DNA of 5,245 nt from positions 1 through 5,245 of the forward strand of contig JAEXJU010000044.1 of assembly GCA_023448955.1 (NCBI GenBank). Reading direction: 5' to 3'. Shown one piece after another: positions 1 through 5,245 of this stretch (positions are counted from its first letter, which is position 1; each line of letters begins with the position of its first letter). A program made the translations under genes and the position numbers. The notes under the pieces were generated by a model. It did not search any database and had not been told where the DNA came from. It was given only the letters and a program-made list of their open reading frames with translations. The DNA comes from Bacteroidota bacterium (GTDB lineage Bacteria; Bacteroidota; Bacteroidia; Flavobacteriales; Weeksellaceae).

Positions 1-135
1 ACATAAATGTTAAAACTTTTATAAAAAAATTAATCATTTGTTTAATTTCGCAATTGCGGACAGATTTTTGCTGCATTAGAAAGATCCAAAAAAAAGAATT
101 TATATGATCTGAAATTTCCTTTTGTAAATCTATTT

Positions 136-142
136 AAAAGGA
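136..142 (+). promoter_or_regulatory. Shine-Dalgarno-like site before the vanZ-family gene
   Basis: The bases AAAAGGA lie three bases before the ATG at 146. They resemble a Shine-Dalgarno site, but the spacing is short and Bacteroidota rely little on such sites. The site supports ATG 146 as the start. The next in-frame ATGs (codons 19 and 20) would remove most of the first membrane helix. Confidence 0.35.
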
Positions 143-145
143 CCT

Positions 146-616
146 ATGAAAAGATATTATGCAGTACTGATCTCTGTTTATACTATATTTTTAGTTTATA
201 TGATGTTTTATGGTTGCGGAAGGCATCCCGAATTCGGATTTCTTCAATTGAACCCGTTTCAGAGCATCAAATATTTCCTAAACTATCATCAGTTTTTTTC
301 TCAGACTTTTATGGTCAACATCTTAGGAAATATAATTGTGTTTATACCTTACGGATGGCTTGGCATTTTAGATAAAAGACTAAACAAACTACCACTTTTA
401 TCTTTTCTCTTTATTTCCTGGATATGCGCTATTGAGCTTACTCAATATTATACTGCAAGAGGAACGGCTGATGTAGATGATGTTTTCCTGAATACTTTAG
501 GAATGTTGATAGGTTACACAATGCTAAAAATTGTAACAAAATTGAACATTGCGAATATTAGGCTAGAATTAGAAGAAGATTATGGCAATGTCAGCTCTTA
601 TTCATATAATCAATAA
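146..616 (+). CDS. VanZ-family small integral membrane protein
   Basis: This 156-residue protein is predicted to sit in the inner membrane and is assigned to the VanZ-like family. Four hydrophobic segments are visible at about residues 5-23, 56-74, 81-99 and 113-130. The family pattern is present in order: N58 with G61-N62, then F66, P68 and G70 at the second helix; E97 and Q100 ending the third; R105; then an acidic stretch around D109, D111 and D112, with N116, G119 and G123 in the last helix. VanZ of enterococci gives low-level teicoplanin resistance by an unknown mechanism, but most family members in Gram-negative bacteria have no defined role, so resistance should not be assumed here. 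The polar tail from about residue 137 is rich in Glu, Ser and Tyr. The gene stands alone on its strand, and its last 26 bp overlap the end of the opposing GT2 gene. The family call is firm; the function is unknown. Confidence 0.85.
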   Translation: MKRYYAVLISVYTIFLVYMMFYGCGRHPEFGFLQLNPFQSIKYFLNYHQFFSQTFMVNILGNIIVFIPYGWLGILDKRLNKLPLLSFLFISWICAIELTQYYTARGTADVDDVFLNTLGMLIGYTMLKIVTKLNIANIRLELEEDYGNVSSYSYNQ

Positions 617-1493
617 GCTGTCCTAACTTATAGACATCCAAAACCTTAAGAGTCGCTTTTCCGCTCAGTAATTTCCGAATTATAAATGGTTTAGAAATTT
701 TGTAGAACATTTTGTAAATAAAAATTCCTCCAGTTTTTTTTAATAGAATATAAGCTTTTGCAAGTTTTATATTAGAGCTTTTCCTAACATCCACATCTGT
801 CTTAATGAGATGAGCAAGGCTTTTTGCAGATAGATCGGCTTTTTTTAAGAATACCTCATTGGTTTCAACATCATTATTATATATAGGATTATCTATATGT
901 TCTATTCTTATCTTTGATTTAAAAAGATCCTTAGCAAAAATAAGATCTTCATAACCATATTGTGATATGGTTTCGTCAAAAGGATGGCTTTGTAAAACGG
1001 ATTTTCGGACTATAAAATTATTGGTCTGGAAATCAAGATAAGGCGATTTTTTCCTAACAGCTACCGGGAGATTTTCTCTTTCTATTGCAAACTTCCATCG
1101 CAACCCATAGTCGGAATCTGGTTGGTTTTCATCTACTTTTCTTCCACCATAAACCACATCAGGATTATCATTAGCAATGAAGTTTATATAGTTTTTGATA
1201 AATTGGTTACTAATAATTTTCCCATCGCAATCCAGAAAAAGTAAATAATCAGACTTCGAATATTTCAAAAATAAATTACGGATTTTGGAACGTCCTATAT
1301 TTTTTTCAAGCAATATATATTGATCGGTAAGACTTCTAACATCGTTATTTCTCTGGCGTATATTTTCTTGTGAAGCATCATCTATAAAGATAATTTCGGC
1401 ATCAAGATTATCTGTATTAATCTGACTACGGATATCTGCGATCAATTCCCTGACATCAAAATTGTAAACCGGAATACAGACACTCAGCATCAT
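591..1493 (-). CDS. Family 2 (GT-A fold) glycosyltransferase
   Basis: This 300-residue enzyme is predicted to transfer a sugar from a nucleotide-sugar donor, probably onto a cell-envelope glycan such as LPS or O-antigen; donor and acceptor cannot be read from the sequence. Family 2 hallmarks appear in order: IPVYN at residues 7-11 starting the nucleotide-binding fold, IDD at 37-39, NIGRSKIRN at 65-73, the metal-binding DxD equivalent in LDCDG (D88, D90), TNNFIVRKSVL at 157-167, and GYEDLIF at 180-186, whose E182-D183 is the likely catalytic-base region. The C-terminal 60 residues are Lys-rich and amphipathic with no clear membrane helix, so peripheral membrane attachment is possible. The start overlaps the GT9 stop as ATGA (4 bp). 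A second ATG follows at once, at codon 2, so initiation may use either. The gene is last in the sufE-GT9-GT2 block and runs 26 bp into the opposing vanZ-family gene with no terminator hairpin visible. Confidence 0.9.
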   Translation of the reverse strand: MMLSVCIPVYNFDVRELIADIRSQINTDNLDAEIIFIDDASQENIRQRNNDVRSLTDQYILLEKNIGRSKIRNLFLKYSKSDYLLFLDCDGKIISNQFIKNYINFIANDNPDVVYGGRKVDENQPDSDYGLRWKFAIERENLPVAVRKKSPYLDFQTNNFIVRKSVLQSHPFDETISQYGYEDLIFAKDLFKSKIRIEHIDNPIYNNDVETNEVFLKKADLSAKSLAHLIKTDVDVRKSSNIKLAKAYILLKKTGGIFIYKMFYKISKPFIIRKLLSGKATLKVLDVYKLGQLIDYMNKS

Positions 1494-2455
1494 ATCTTAT
1501 CTATGATTTTCTGAATATCCAGTTCTTCCAGGCAGGCATAATCGCCGCGGAAACATTCTTTGTCGCCAAAAACAGAACACGGTCTGCAAGACAGATCTTT
1601 AACTTGCACAATATCATTCTCATCCTGTCCGTAACCGAGAAATCCGGCAAATTCGTGTGTGGATCCCCATACAGAAATACATCTTGTTCCCATAAGACTG
1701 GCAAGATGCATATTTGCAGAATCCATAGAAATCATCAGTTCCAGTTCGGAAATCTTTTGAAGTTCTTCTTTCAGCTTTAGCTTTCCGGACAAGCTATGCG
1801 TATTTGGAATTTGTTTTTCCCATTTTGTGAGAATATCATTTTCTTCTTTTCCGCCCCCAAAAAAATAGATTCTATGAGTTTTAGCAAGAATTCGTGCCAA
1901 TTCAAAAGATTTTTCCTCTGGCATCATCTTACCTTTATGCTGGGCAAAAGGTGCAAAACCAATATCTTTTTTATTATCCGATAAAATTCTAAGCTTGTGG
2001 GAAAGGGTTACCTGAAAGCCCATTCGGCGGAAAACATCGGCATATCTTTCCACGGTTCTTTTCAGTTGGACTTTATTCAGATTCCAGATATCGGTCAGTT
2101 TTTCCTTTTCAATTTTTCCTTTATCTATCTGGAAGACTTTGTAACCATGCCGGATGAAGATGGAATTAAGCATCTTGGTTCTGATTACATCGTGAAGGTC
2201 AGCAACGTAGTCCGGGTTGAAATCTTTAATTAATTGTTTTGTGAGTTTTCTGATTCCAAAAATACCTTTATAGTCATCAAAACTGATTCCGTGGAACTTC
2301 AGTCTGGGATGTTTATCAAAAAGATCCTTGAAATTATCTCTGCTCACAAATACAATTTCAACATCAGGATTCTGTTCCAGAAACTCGACGCAAACCGGAA
2401 CAGTCATTGCCACATCTCCGAATGCCGAAAAACGATATGCCAGAATTCTCTTCAC
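1490..2455 (-). CDS. Family 9 (heptosyltransferase-like) glycosyltransferase, GTG start
   Basis: This 321-residue protein belongs to the GT9 family, whose known members add heptose from ADP-heptose to the LPS inner core on the cytoplasmic face of the inner membrane. The exact sugar and acceptor here are unknown. Visible family features are RFSAFGDVAMT at residues 8-18 (N-terminal glycine loop), DLHDVIRT at 86-93, FAPFAQHKGKMMPEE at 167-181 opening the C-terminal Rossmann domain, FFGGGKEE at 198-205, LSGKLKLKE at 223-231 and MDSANMHLASLMGT at 244-257, which with VWGSTHEFAGF at 262-272 forms the donor-binding region. Four cysteines cluster near the end (C290, C293, C301, C308). The start is GTG at 2455-2453, immediately after the sufE stop TAG. 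It is chosen because the first ATG, at codon 17, would remove the conserved RFSAFGD loop. The stop overlaps the GT2 start, so translation of the three genes is probably coupled. Family confidence is high; substrate confidence is low. Confidence 0.9.
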   Translation of the reverse strand: MKRILAYRFSAFGDVAMTVPVCVEFLEQNPDVEIVFVSRDNFKDLFDKHPRLKFHGISFDDYKGIFGIRKLTKQLIKDFNPDYVADLHDVIRTKMLNSIFIRHGYKVFQIDKGKIEKEKLTDIWNLNKVQLKRTVERYADVFRRMGFQVTLSHKLRILSDNKKDIGFAPFAQHKGKMMPEEKSFELARILAKTHRIYFFGGGKEENDILTKWEKQIPNTHSLSGKLKLKEELQKISELELMISMDSANMHLASLMGTRCISVWGSTHEFAGFLGYGQDENDIVQVKDLSCRPCSVFGDKECFRGDYACLEELDIQKIIDKI

Positions 2456-2875
2456 CTATTTCTTTAGTTGAAATGCAACTGCGTAAAATTTGATTTGCTT
2501 GGTCATTGCCATCAAACCATTGGCTCTGGACGGAGACAAAAACTCCTGCAAACCTATCTCCGAGATAAAATCAAAATCAGAATCAAGAATTTCCTGTGTA
2601 GAATGTCCGCTGTAGATTCTTACCAAAAGCGAAACAATTCCTTTTGGTAAAATCCCGTCAGAATCTGCATTGAAAAACAATTTTCCATCTTTGAACTCTG
2701 CATCAATCCAAACTTTGGACTGGCAACCTCTGATCAGATTTTCATCCGTTTTTTTATCTTCCGGAAGTCCTTTTAATTCTTTCCCAAGATCAATAATATA
2801 TTCATACTTCTGTTCCCAATCTTCCAGAAAGGCGAATTCTTCTATTAATTCCTGTTGTTTTTCTTTGATTGTCAT
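2456..2875 (-). CDS. sufE: SufE cysteine desulfurase activator / sulfur acceptor
   Basis: SufE takes persulfide sulfur from the cysteine desulfurase SufS and passes it to the SufBCD scaffold for iron-sulfur cluster assembly in the cytosol. The 139-residue length is normal for the family. The acceptor cysteine is C51 in the conserved IRGCQSKVWI stretch (residues 48-57), matching Cys51 of E. coli SufE. Other family marks are the N-terminal helix ending in W20-E21-x-K-Y-E-Y, the KGIVSLLVRIYSG segment at 78-90, and the LSPSRANGLMAM segment at 113-124. All key residues are present, so the protein should be active. No sufS, sufB, sufC or sufD lies in the window. Its direct neighbour is a glycosyltransferase whose GTG follows the sufE stop with no gap, suggesting a shared transcript more than a shared pathway. 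Upstream there is a 149-bp AT-rich gap to pepT with a possible promoter. Confidence 0.95.
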   Translation of the reverse strand: MTIKEKQQELIEEFAFLEDWEQKYEYIIDLGKELKGLPEDKKTDENLIRGCQSKVWIDAEFKDGKLFFNADSDGILPKGIVSLLVRIYSGHSTQEILDSDFDFISEIGLQEFLSPSRANGLMAMTKQIKFYAVAFQLKK

Positions 2876-2884
2876 TCAGAATTG

Positions 2885-2898
2885 ATTTTAATTAAAAT
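2885..2898. repeat. 14-bp AT-only palindrome before sufE
   Basis: The sequence ATTTTAATTAAAAT is a perfect palindrome ending nine bases before the sufE ATG. It could be a regulator site, but it is made only of A and T in a very AT-rich spacer, so chance is a good explanation. Confidence 0.25.
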
Positions 2899-2990
2899 TA
2901 AATTATTTAGTTAAACCACAAAAGACATAAAGTTGATTTCATTTTTGAGCCTAAAACCATAAAAGCTTTTAAATCAAATTTGTAATTAGA

Positions 2991-3022
2991 CAAAATTTAA
3001 TCTTTATCTCTTTTTAGTTCAA
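2991..3022 (-). promoter_or_regulatory. Possible promoter for the sufE-GT9-GT2 block
   Basis: On the minus strand a TTG (3022-3020) is followed, after 20 bases, by TAAATTTT and then G (2999-2991). The Bacteroidota housekeeping promoter is TTG, about 19-21 bp, TAnnTTTG, so this matches seven of eight -7 positions with correct spacing. It would give a leader of about 110 bases before sufE. The upstream TTG lies at the very end of pepT (stop at 3027-3025). The spacer is so AT-rich that a chance match is plausible. Readthrough from pepT is the alternative, since no terminator hairpin with a T-run is seen between them. Confidence 0.3.
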
Positions 3023-3024
3023 TA

Positions 3025-4287
3025 TTATTTTACCGACTGCGTAATATTTACAATTACTTTTACAGCTGCCAGCATACTTTCCAAAGGCACAAACTCGTAC
3101 GGTCCGTGGAAATTGTGTCCACCAGCAAAGATATTCGGACAAGGTAATCCCATATACGATAGTTGCGCTCCATCTGTTCCGCCTCTGATTGCTTTTATCT
3201 TTGGCTCGATTCCGGAATCTTTCATTGCCTGTTCTGCAATATCTACGATGTGCATTTTGCCTTCAAACTGCTTTTTCATATTGAGATATTGCGGTTTGAT
3301 ATCTATCTCAGCAGTTTTCGCACCATATTTTTTATTGATTTCTTCCACTTTTTCAGCTATCAGTTTTTTTCTGTCTTCAAACTTCTGATCATCATGGTCA
3401 CGGATGATGTACTGAAGTTTAGCTTCGGAAACATCGCCTTCAAAATCTGTCAGATGGAAAAACCCTTCAAAACCTTTTGTGGTTGCAGGCGTTTCATTGG
3501 CTGGAAGTGACTGGATAAATTCTGATGCAACCAATCCTGCATTCAGCATCTTTCCGTAAGAATAACCAGGGTGAACAGACAATCCGTGGATTTTTACGAC
3601 AGCTCCGGCTGCATTGAAGTTTTCATACTCCAACTCCCCGATTTCACCTCCGTCCATTGTATAAGCCCACTCAGCGCCAAATTTCTCAACATCAAAGTGA
3701 TGTGCACCTCTTCCAATTTCTTCATCCGGATTGAAGCCGATTGAGATTCGTCCGTGCTTGATCTGTGGATTAGCCAGAAGGAATTCTGCCGCCGTTACAA
3801 TTTCCGCAACGCCTGCTTTATCATCGGCGCTCAGCAATGTTGTCCCGTCCGTTGTGATGATGGTTTGTCCGATGTATTTTTTTAAAGATTCGAATTTGGT
3901 AGATGATAAAGTAAAACCTGTTTCTTTATTGAGTAGCAGATCTTCGCCATTATAGTTTTCCCAAATCTGCGGATTCACATTCTCTCCATTAAAATCCGGC
4001 GAAGAATCATAATGCGCAATGAACCCAACTTGTGGAACTTTTTCTTCTTTATTAGAAGGAATGAATCCAAAAACATAGCCTTTTTCATCAATTGTCACAT
4101 TTTCTAATCCCAAATCCTGCAATTCTTTATACAGATAATTAGCAATGTCCCATTGCCTTTCTGTTGAAGGTGTAGTCTGGCTTTCTGCATCGCTGGTTGA
4201 AAATATTTTGATGTAGGTGATGAATCTGTTAAGGAGCTTTTCTCTCCAAATGCCGTCTAATTGGATGTTTTCCATATAATTTGCCAT
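3025..4287 (-). CDS. pepT: Peptidase T (tripeptide aminopeptidase, M20B family)
   Basis: PepT is a cytosolic two-zinc aminopeptidase that removes the N-terminal residue from tripeptides in the last steps of peptide use. The protein is 420 residues, close to the usual 405-415. All metal and catalytic residues expected for M20B are present: H92 and D94 in AHYDSSPD, D155 in LLSADDKAG (the bridging Asp), E189 (general base) and E190 (metal) in NPDEEIGRG, D212 in MDGGEIGELEYENFNAA, and H391 in AGGHNFHGPYEF. RGGTDGAQLS at 368-377 carries the substrate-binding Arg region. The dimerisation or lid domain lies at about residues 218-335. No signal peptide is seen. ATG 4287 is the longest start; M5 (4275-4273) is also possible, and the promoter just upstream makes the choice uncertain. 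The gene is transcribed away from the HMG-CoA lyase gene across the structured intergenic element. Identity is secure. Confidence 0.97.
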   Translation of the reverse strand: MANYMENIQLDGIWREKLLNRFITYIKIFSTSDAESQTTPSTERQWDIANYLYKELQDLGLENVTIDEKGYVFGFIPSNKEEKVPQVGFIAHYDSSPDFNGENVNPQIWENYNGEDLLLNKETGFTLSSTKFESLKKYIGQTIITTDGTTLLSADDKAGVAEIVTAAEFLLANPQIKHGRISIGFNPDEEIGRGAHHFDVEKFGAEWAYTMDGGEIGELEYENFNAAGAVVKIHGLSVHPGYSYGKMLNAGLVASEFIQSLPANETPATTKGFEGFFHLTDFEGDVSEAKLQYIIRDHDDQKFEDRKKLIAEKVEEINKKYGAKTAEIDIKPQYLNMKKQFEGKMHIVDIAEQAMKDSGIEPKIKAIRGGTDGAQLSYMGLPCPNIFAGGHNFHGPYEFVPLESMLAAVKVIVNITQSVK

Positions 4288-4294
4288 ATCTCCG

Positions 4295-4325
4295 CAAAGT
4301 TATATATTTATGCACTGAACGACAA
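4295..4325 (-). promoter_or_regulatory. Bacteroidota-type promoter of pepT
   Basis: On the minus strand TTG (4325-4323) is followed after exactly 20 bases by TAACTTTG (4302-4295), a full match to the Bacteroidota promoter TTG, 19-21 bp, TAnnTTTG. Transcription should begin a few bases downstream, at about 4288-4292, leaving almost no leader before the ATG at 4287. The site lies outside the GC-rich repeat element that starts further upstream. Confidence 0.65.
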
Positions 4326-4344
4326 ATAATATCTGATGATAGAT

Positions 4345-4375
4345 TTGTTGATATAAAATGGTTGGACGATGTTTG
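4345..4375 (+). promoter_or_regulatory. Possible plus-strand promoter reading into the structured element
   Basis: On the plus strand TTG (4345-4347) is followed after 20 bases by GATGTTTG (4368-4375), seven of eight matches to TAnnTTTG (first T missing). A perfect TAGATTTG also occurs at 4340-4347, but it has only CTG at 22 bp upstream. Either would transcribe the whole hairpin element and then the HMG-CoA lyase gene, giving a leader of roughly 195-225 bases. No good promoter was found between the element and ATG 4575; TATAATTG at 4552-4559 lacks an upstream TTG. Confidence 0.3.
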
Positions 4376-4393
4376 CGCGAGCGAAGCGAGCGC
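4376..4393. repeat. 18-bp perfect mirror repeat
   Basis: CGCGAGCGAAGCGAGCGC reads identically backwards on the same strand. It can also be seen as two direct copies of GCGAGCG (4377-4383 and 4386-4392) separated by AA. It is not an inverted repeat and so does not form a hairpin alone. It marks the left, GC-rich end of the composite element. Confidence 0.85.
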
Positions 4394-4447
4394 CGATGAG
4401 TCTTTCTTGAACGCCGAATTGCGTGCGTGAGCGATTGCAGCGGCATC

Positions 4448-4492
4448 CTTTTTCTTTGCAAATCTGAAGAATGAAGGTTTGCAAAGAAAAAG
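4448..4492. repeat. Long hairpin with 15-bp perfect stem
   Basis: The arm CTTTTTCTTTGCAAA (4448-4462) is the exact reverse complement of 4478-4492. Inside, a T-G wobble and two more pairs (4463-4465 with 4475-4477) lengthen the stem to 18 pairs around a nine-base loop. No T-run follows on either strand, so it is not a standard intrinsic terminator. It is the central structure of the composite element. Confidence 0.85.
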
Positions 4493-4515
4493 ATATAGCG
4501 GAAAGCGCGACCTGC

Positions 4516-4538
4516 TTGTTCCGATGAAGTCGGAACAA
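4516..4538. repeat. Short hairpin with 9-bp perfect stem
   Basis: TTGTTCCGA (4516-4524) pairs perfectly with TCGGAACAA (4530-4538) across the five-base loop TGAAG. AAAAGG rather than a T-run follows on the plus strand, so it does not look like a terminator there. It sits between the AGCGGAAAGCGCGACC and GGACACGCCC blocks of the composite element. Confidence 0.8.
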
Positions 4539-4574
4539 AAGGACACGCCCTTATAATTGAAAAAAAGATAAATA

Positions 4575-5245
4575 ATGTTCTTAACAGAATGTCCACGTGA
4601 CGCCATGCAAGGCTGGGGAGAGTTTATCCCGACACAGAAAAAAATTGACTATATCAACAGGCTGATGGAAGTTAAGTTTGATGTCCTGGATTGCGGAAGC
4701 TTCGTAAACCCGAAAACGATGCCTCAGATGGCAGATTCCGGAACGGTGGTGGATGAGATCGATAAATCACTTTCCAATACCAAACTGTCTGTGGTGGTGG
4801 CCAATCTTCGTGGTGCTGAAAAAGCTTTGAGACACGAGCAGATAGATATCTTGGGTTTTCCTTTTTCCATCTCCGAAACTTTCCAACATAGGAACACCAA
4901 TAAAAGCCGCGAAGAAGCATTCAGCGAAGTGCTAAACATCCTAGAGCTGACTAAAACTGAGGGCAGGCAACTGAATCTTTATTTTTCGATGGCATTTGGC
5001 AACCCTTACGGCGAAAGCTGGAAATGGGAGGATGTTGATTTCTGGGCAAAACGTTTTGAGGAAATTGGTATCAGAGATGTTCTTCTGTCGGACACAACAG
5101 GTGTTGGAGATGTGGAGAGGATTTCGCTACTGTTTAATAAAATCCCTTCAAAATATCCTGACATTAATTTCGGAGCGCATTTCCATAACAGATATGAAGA
5201 TTCTTACATCAAACTGAAAGCTGCCTATGACCAAGGCTGCAGAAT
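4575..5245 (+). CDS. 3-Hydroxy-3-methylglutaryl-CoA lyase, 3' end cut by window
   Basis: The enzyme splits HMG-CoA into acetyl-CoA and acetoacetate, the last step of leucine breakdown, using a TIM-barrel fold and a divalent metal. The window holds 223 codons; about 60 more are expected. Visible marks are ECPRDAMQGW at residues 5-14 (R8 catalytic, D9 metal ligand, equivalent to human R41 and D42), LDCGSFVNPKTMPQM at 38-52, the VANLRG strand at 75-80, LGFPFSISETFQHRNTN at 93-109, YFSMAFGNPYGE at 136-147, LLSDTTGVGD at 170-179 and GAHFHNR at 200-206, with metal ligands H202 and H204. The catalytic Cys loop lies beyond the edge, so completeness cannot be judged. ATG 4575 is the first possible start, because a TAA stop lies in frame at 4569-4571. 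The upstream bases are A-rich, as is usual in Bacteroidota. A related DRE-TIM aldolase is the alternative, but the motif set favours HMG-CoA lyase. Confidence 0.88.
   Translation, partial: MFLTECPRDAMQGWGEFIPTQKKIDYINRLMEVKFDVLDCGSFVNPKTMPQMADSGTVVDEIDKSLSNTKLSVVVANLRGAEKALRHEQIDILGFPFSISETFQHRNTNKSREEAFSEVLNILELTKTEGRQLNLYFSMAFGNPYGESWKWEDVDFWAKRFEEIGIRDVLLSDTTGVGDVERISLLFNKIPSKYPDINFGAHFHNRYEDSYIKLKAAYDQGCR

Larger units (their letters stand above)
4361..4550. repeat. Composite structured intergenic element, probably a dispersed flavobacterial repeat
   Basis: This stretch of about 190 bp fills most of the pepT/HMG-CoA lyase divergent gap. The part at 4375-4448 is about 62% G+C, clearly above its AT-rich surroundings. 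Left to right it holds a GC-rich block with a mirror repeat (4376-4393), a block ending GATTGCAGCGGCATCC (4433-4448), a long perfect hairpin (4448-4492), ATAGCGGAAAGCGCGACC (4495-4512), a second perfect hairpin (4516-4538) and GGACACGCCC (4541-4550). The block-hairpin-block-hairpin-block plan, with fixed-looking blocks around hairpins, is that of a REP-like mobile or structural repeat. From memory, the AGCGGAAAGCGCGACC and GGACACGCCC blocks resemble sequences recurring between genes in Chryseobacterium and other flavobacteria; this is unverified. Overlapping minus-strand reading frames through it lack protein character and are not called. The outer boundaries are approximate. Confidence 0.6.

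Noticed and set aside
27..58. AAATTAA/TTAATTT inverted repeat (27-33 with 42-48) and palindrome CGCAATTGCG (49-58) as a terminator or operator.
   Set aside because: The stem is only A-T pairs with no following T-run, and the 10-bp palindrome alone is too short to call.
38..70. Possible vanZ-family promoter, TTG (38-40), 22 bp, GATTTTTG (63-70).
   Set aside because: The -7 has a mismatch in its first base and the spacing is two bases longer than the other candidates here; too weak in AT-rich DNA.
1796..2885. Several plus-strand open frames of 60-78 codons opposite GT9 and sufE, and longer ones at 3113-3510 opposite pepT.
   Set aside because: All lie antisense to well-supported genes, have no recognisable domains and follow from the codon use of the genes beneath.
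2933..2977. TTGATTT/AAATCAA inverted repeat (2933-2939 with 2971-2977) around AAAAGCTTTT (2961-2970) as a pepT terminator.
   Set aside because: Seven AT-rich pairs across a 31-base loop would be unstable, and there is no T-run in the right place.
4229..4606. Three overlapping minus-strand open frames (4229-4606, 4300-4596, 4308-4538) across the pepT/lyase gap.
   Set aside because: They run through both hairpins, the longest overlaps the starts of two solid genes, and their translations are Arg/Ser/Phe-rich with no domain. They are products of the GC-rich repeat, of the kind often mis-annotated as hypothetical proteins.
4672..4939. Minus-strand open frames, and a plus-strand frame at 4996-5217, inside the lyase region.
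   Set aside because: They are other-frame shadows of the HMG-CoA lyase reading frame, which is continuous from 4575 to the window end and carries all the family motifs.

Overview
The window looks like chromosome from an AT-rich Bacteroidota bacterium, most likely a flavobacterium close to Chryseobacterium or Elizabethkingia (Weeksellaceae). This is inferred from three things. The proteins have a flavobacterial flavour, most clearly the HMG-CoA lyase N-terminus with CPRDAMQGW and the GT9 C-terminus with CRPCSVFGDK. The sequence before the start codons is A-rich. A sequence in front of pepT fits the Bacteroidota promoter (TTG, 20 bp, TAACTTTG). No database search was possible, so the genus is a judgement.

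Layout. (1) At 146-616 (+) there is a small VanZ-family membrane protein. (2) It converges on, and overlaps by 26 bp, a minus-strand block read in the order sufE (2875-2456), GT9 glycosyltransferase (2455-1490), GT2 glycosyltransferase (1493-591). The three genes are packed with no gaps: the sufE stop touches a GTG start, and the two glycosyltransferases share an ATGA overlap. (3) After a 149-bp AT-rich gap comes the minus-strand pepT gene (4287-3025), a complete M20B tripeptidase. (4) A 287-bp divergent gap (4288-4574) holds the pepT promoter and a GC-rich composite element of about 190 bp. This element contains an 18-bp mirror repeat, a 15-bp perfect hairpin and a 9-bp perfect hairpin. (5) From 4575 to the right edge runs the first 223 codons of a 3-hydroxy-3-methylglutaryl-CoA lyase, cut by the window end.

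Function. Apart from the glycosyltransferase pair, the genes are housekeeping functions with no obvious common pathway: Fe-S cluster sulfur transfer (SufE), envelope polysaccharide or LPS-core sugar transfer (GT9 and GT2), cytosolic tripeptide cleavage (PepT), and leucine/ketone-body metabolism (HMG-CoA lyase). The tight coupling of sufE to the glycosyltransferases suggests co-expression, not a shared reaction.

The part not explained by ordinary genes is the structured element at about 4361-4550. It looks like a dispersed, hairpin-bearing intergenic repeat of flavobacteria and may be transcribed as a leader of the HMG-CoA lyase gene or as a small RNA. No tRNA, rRNA, CRISPR array, transposase or clear intrinsic terminator was seen.
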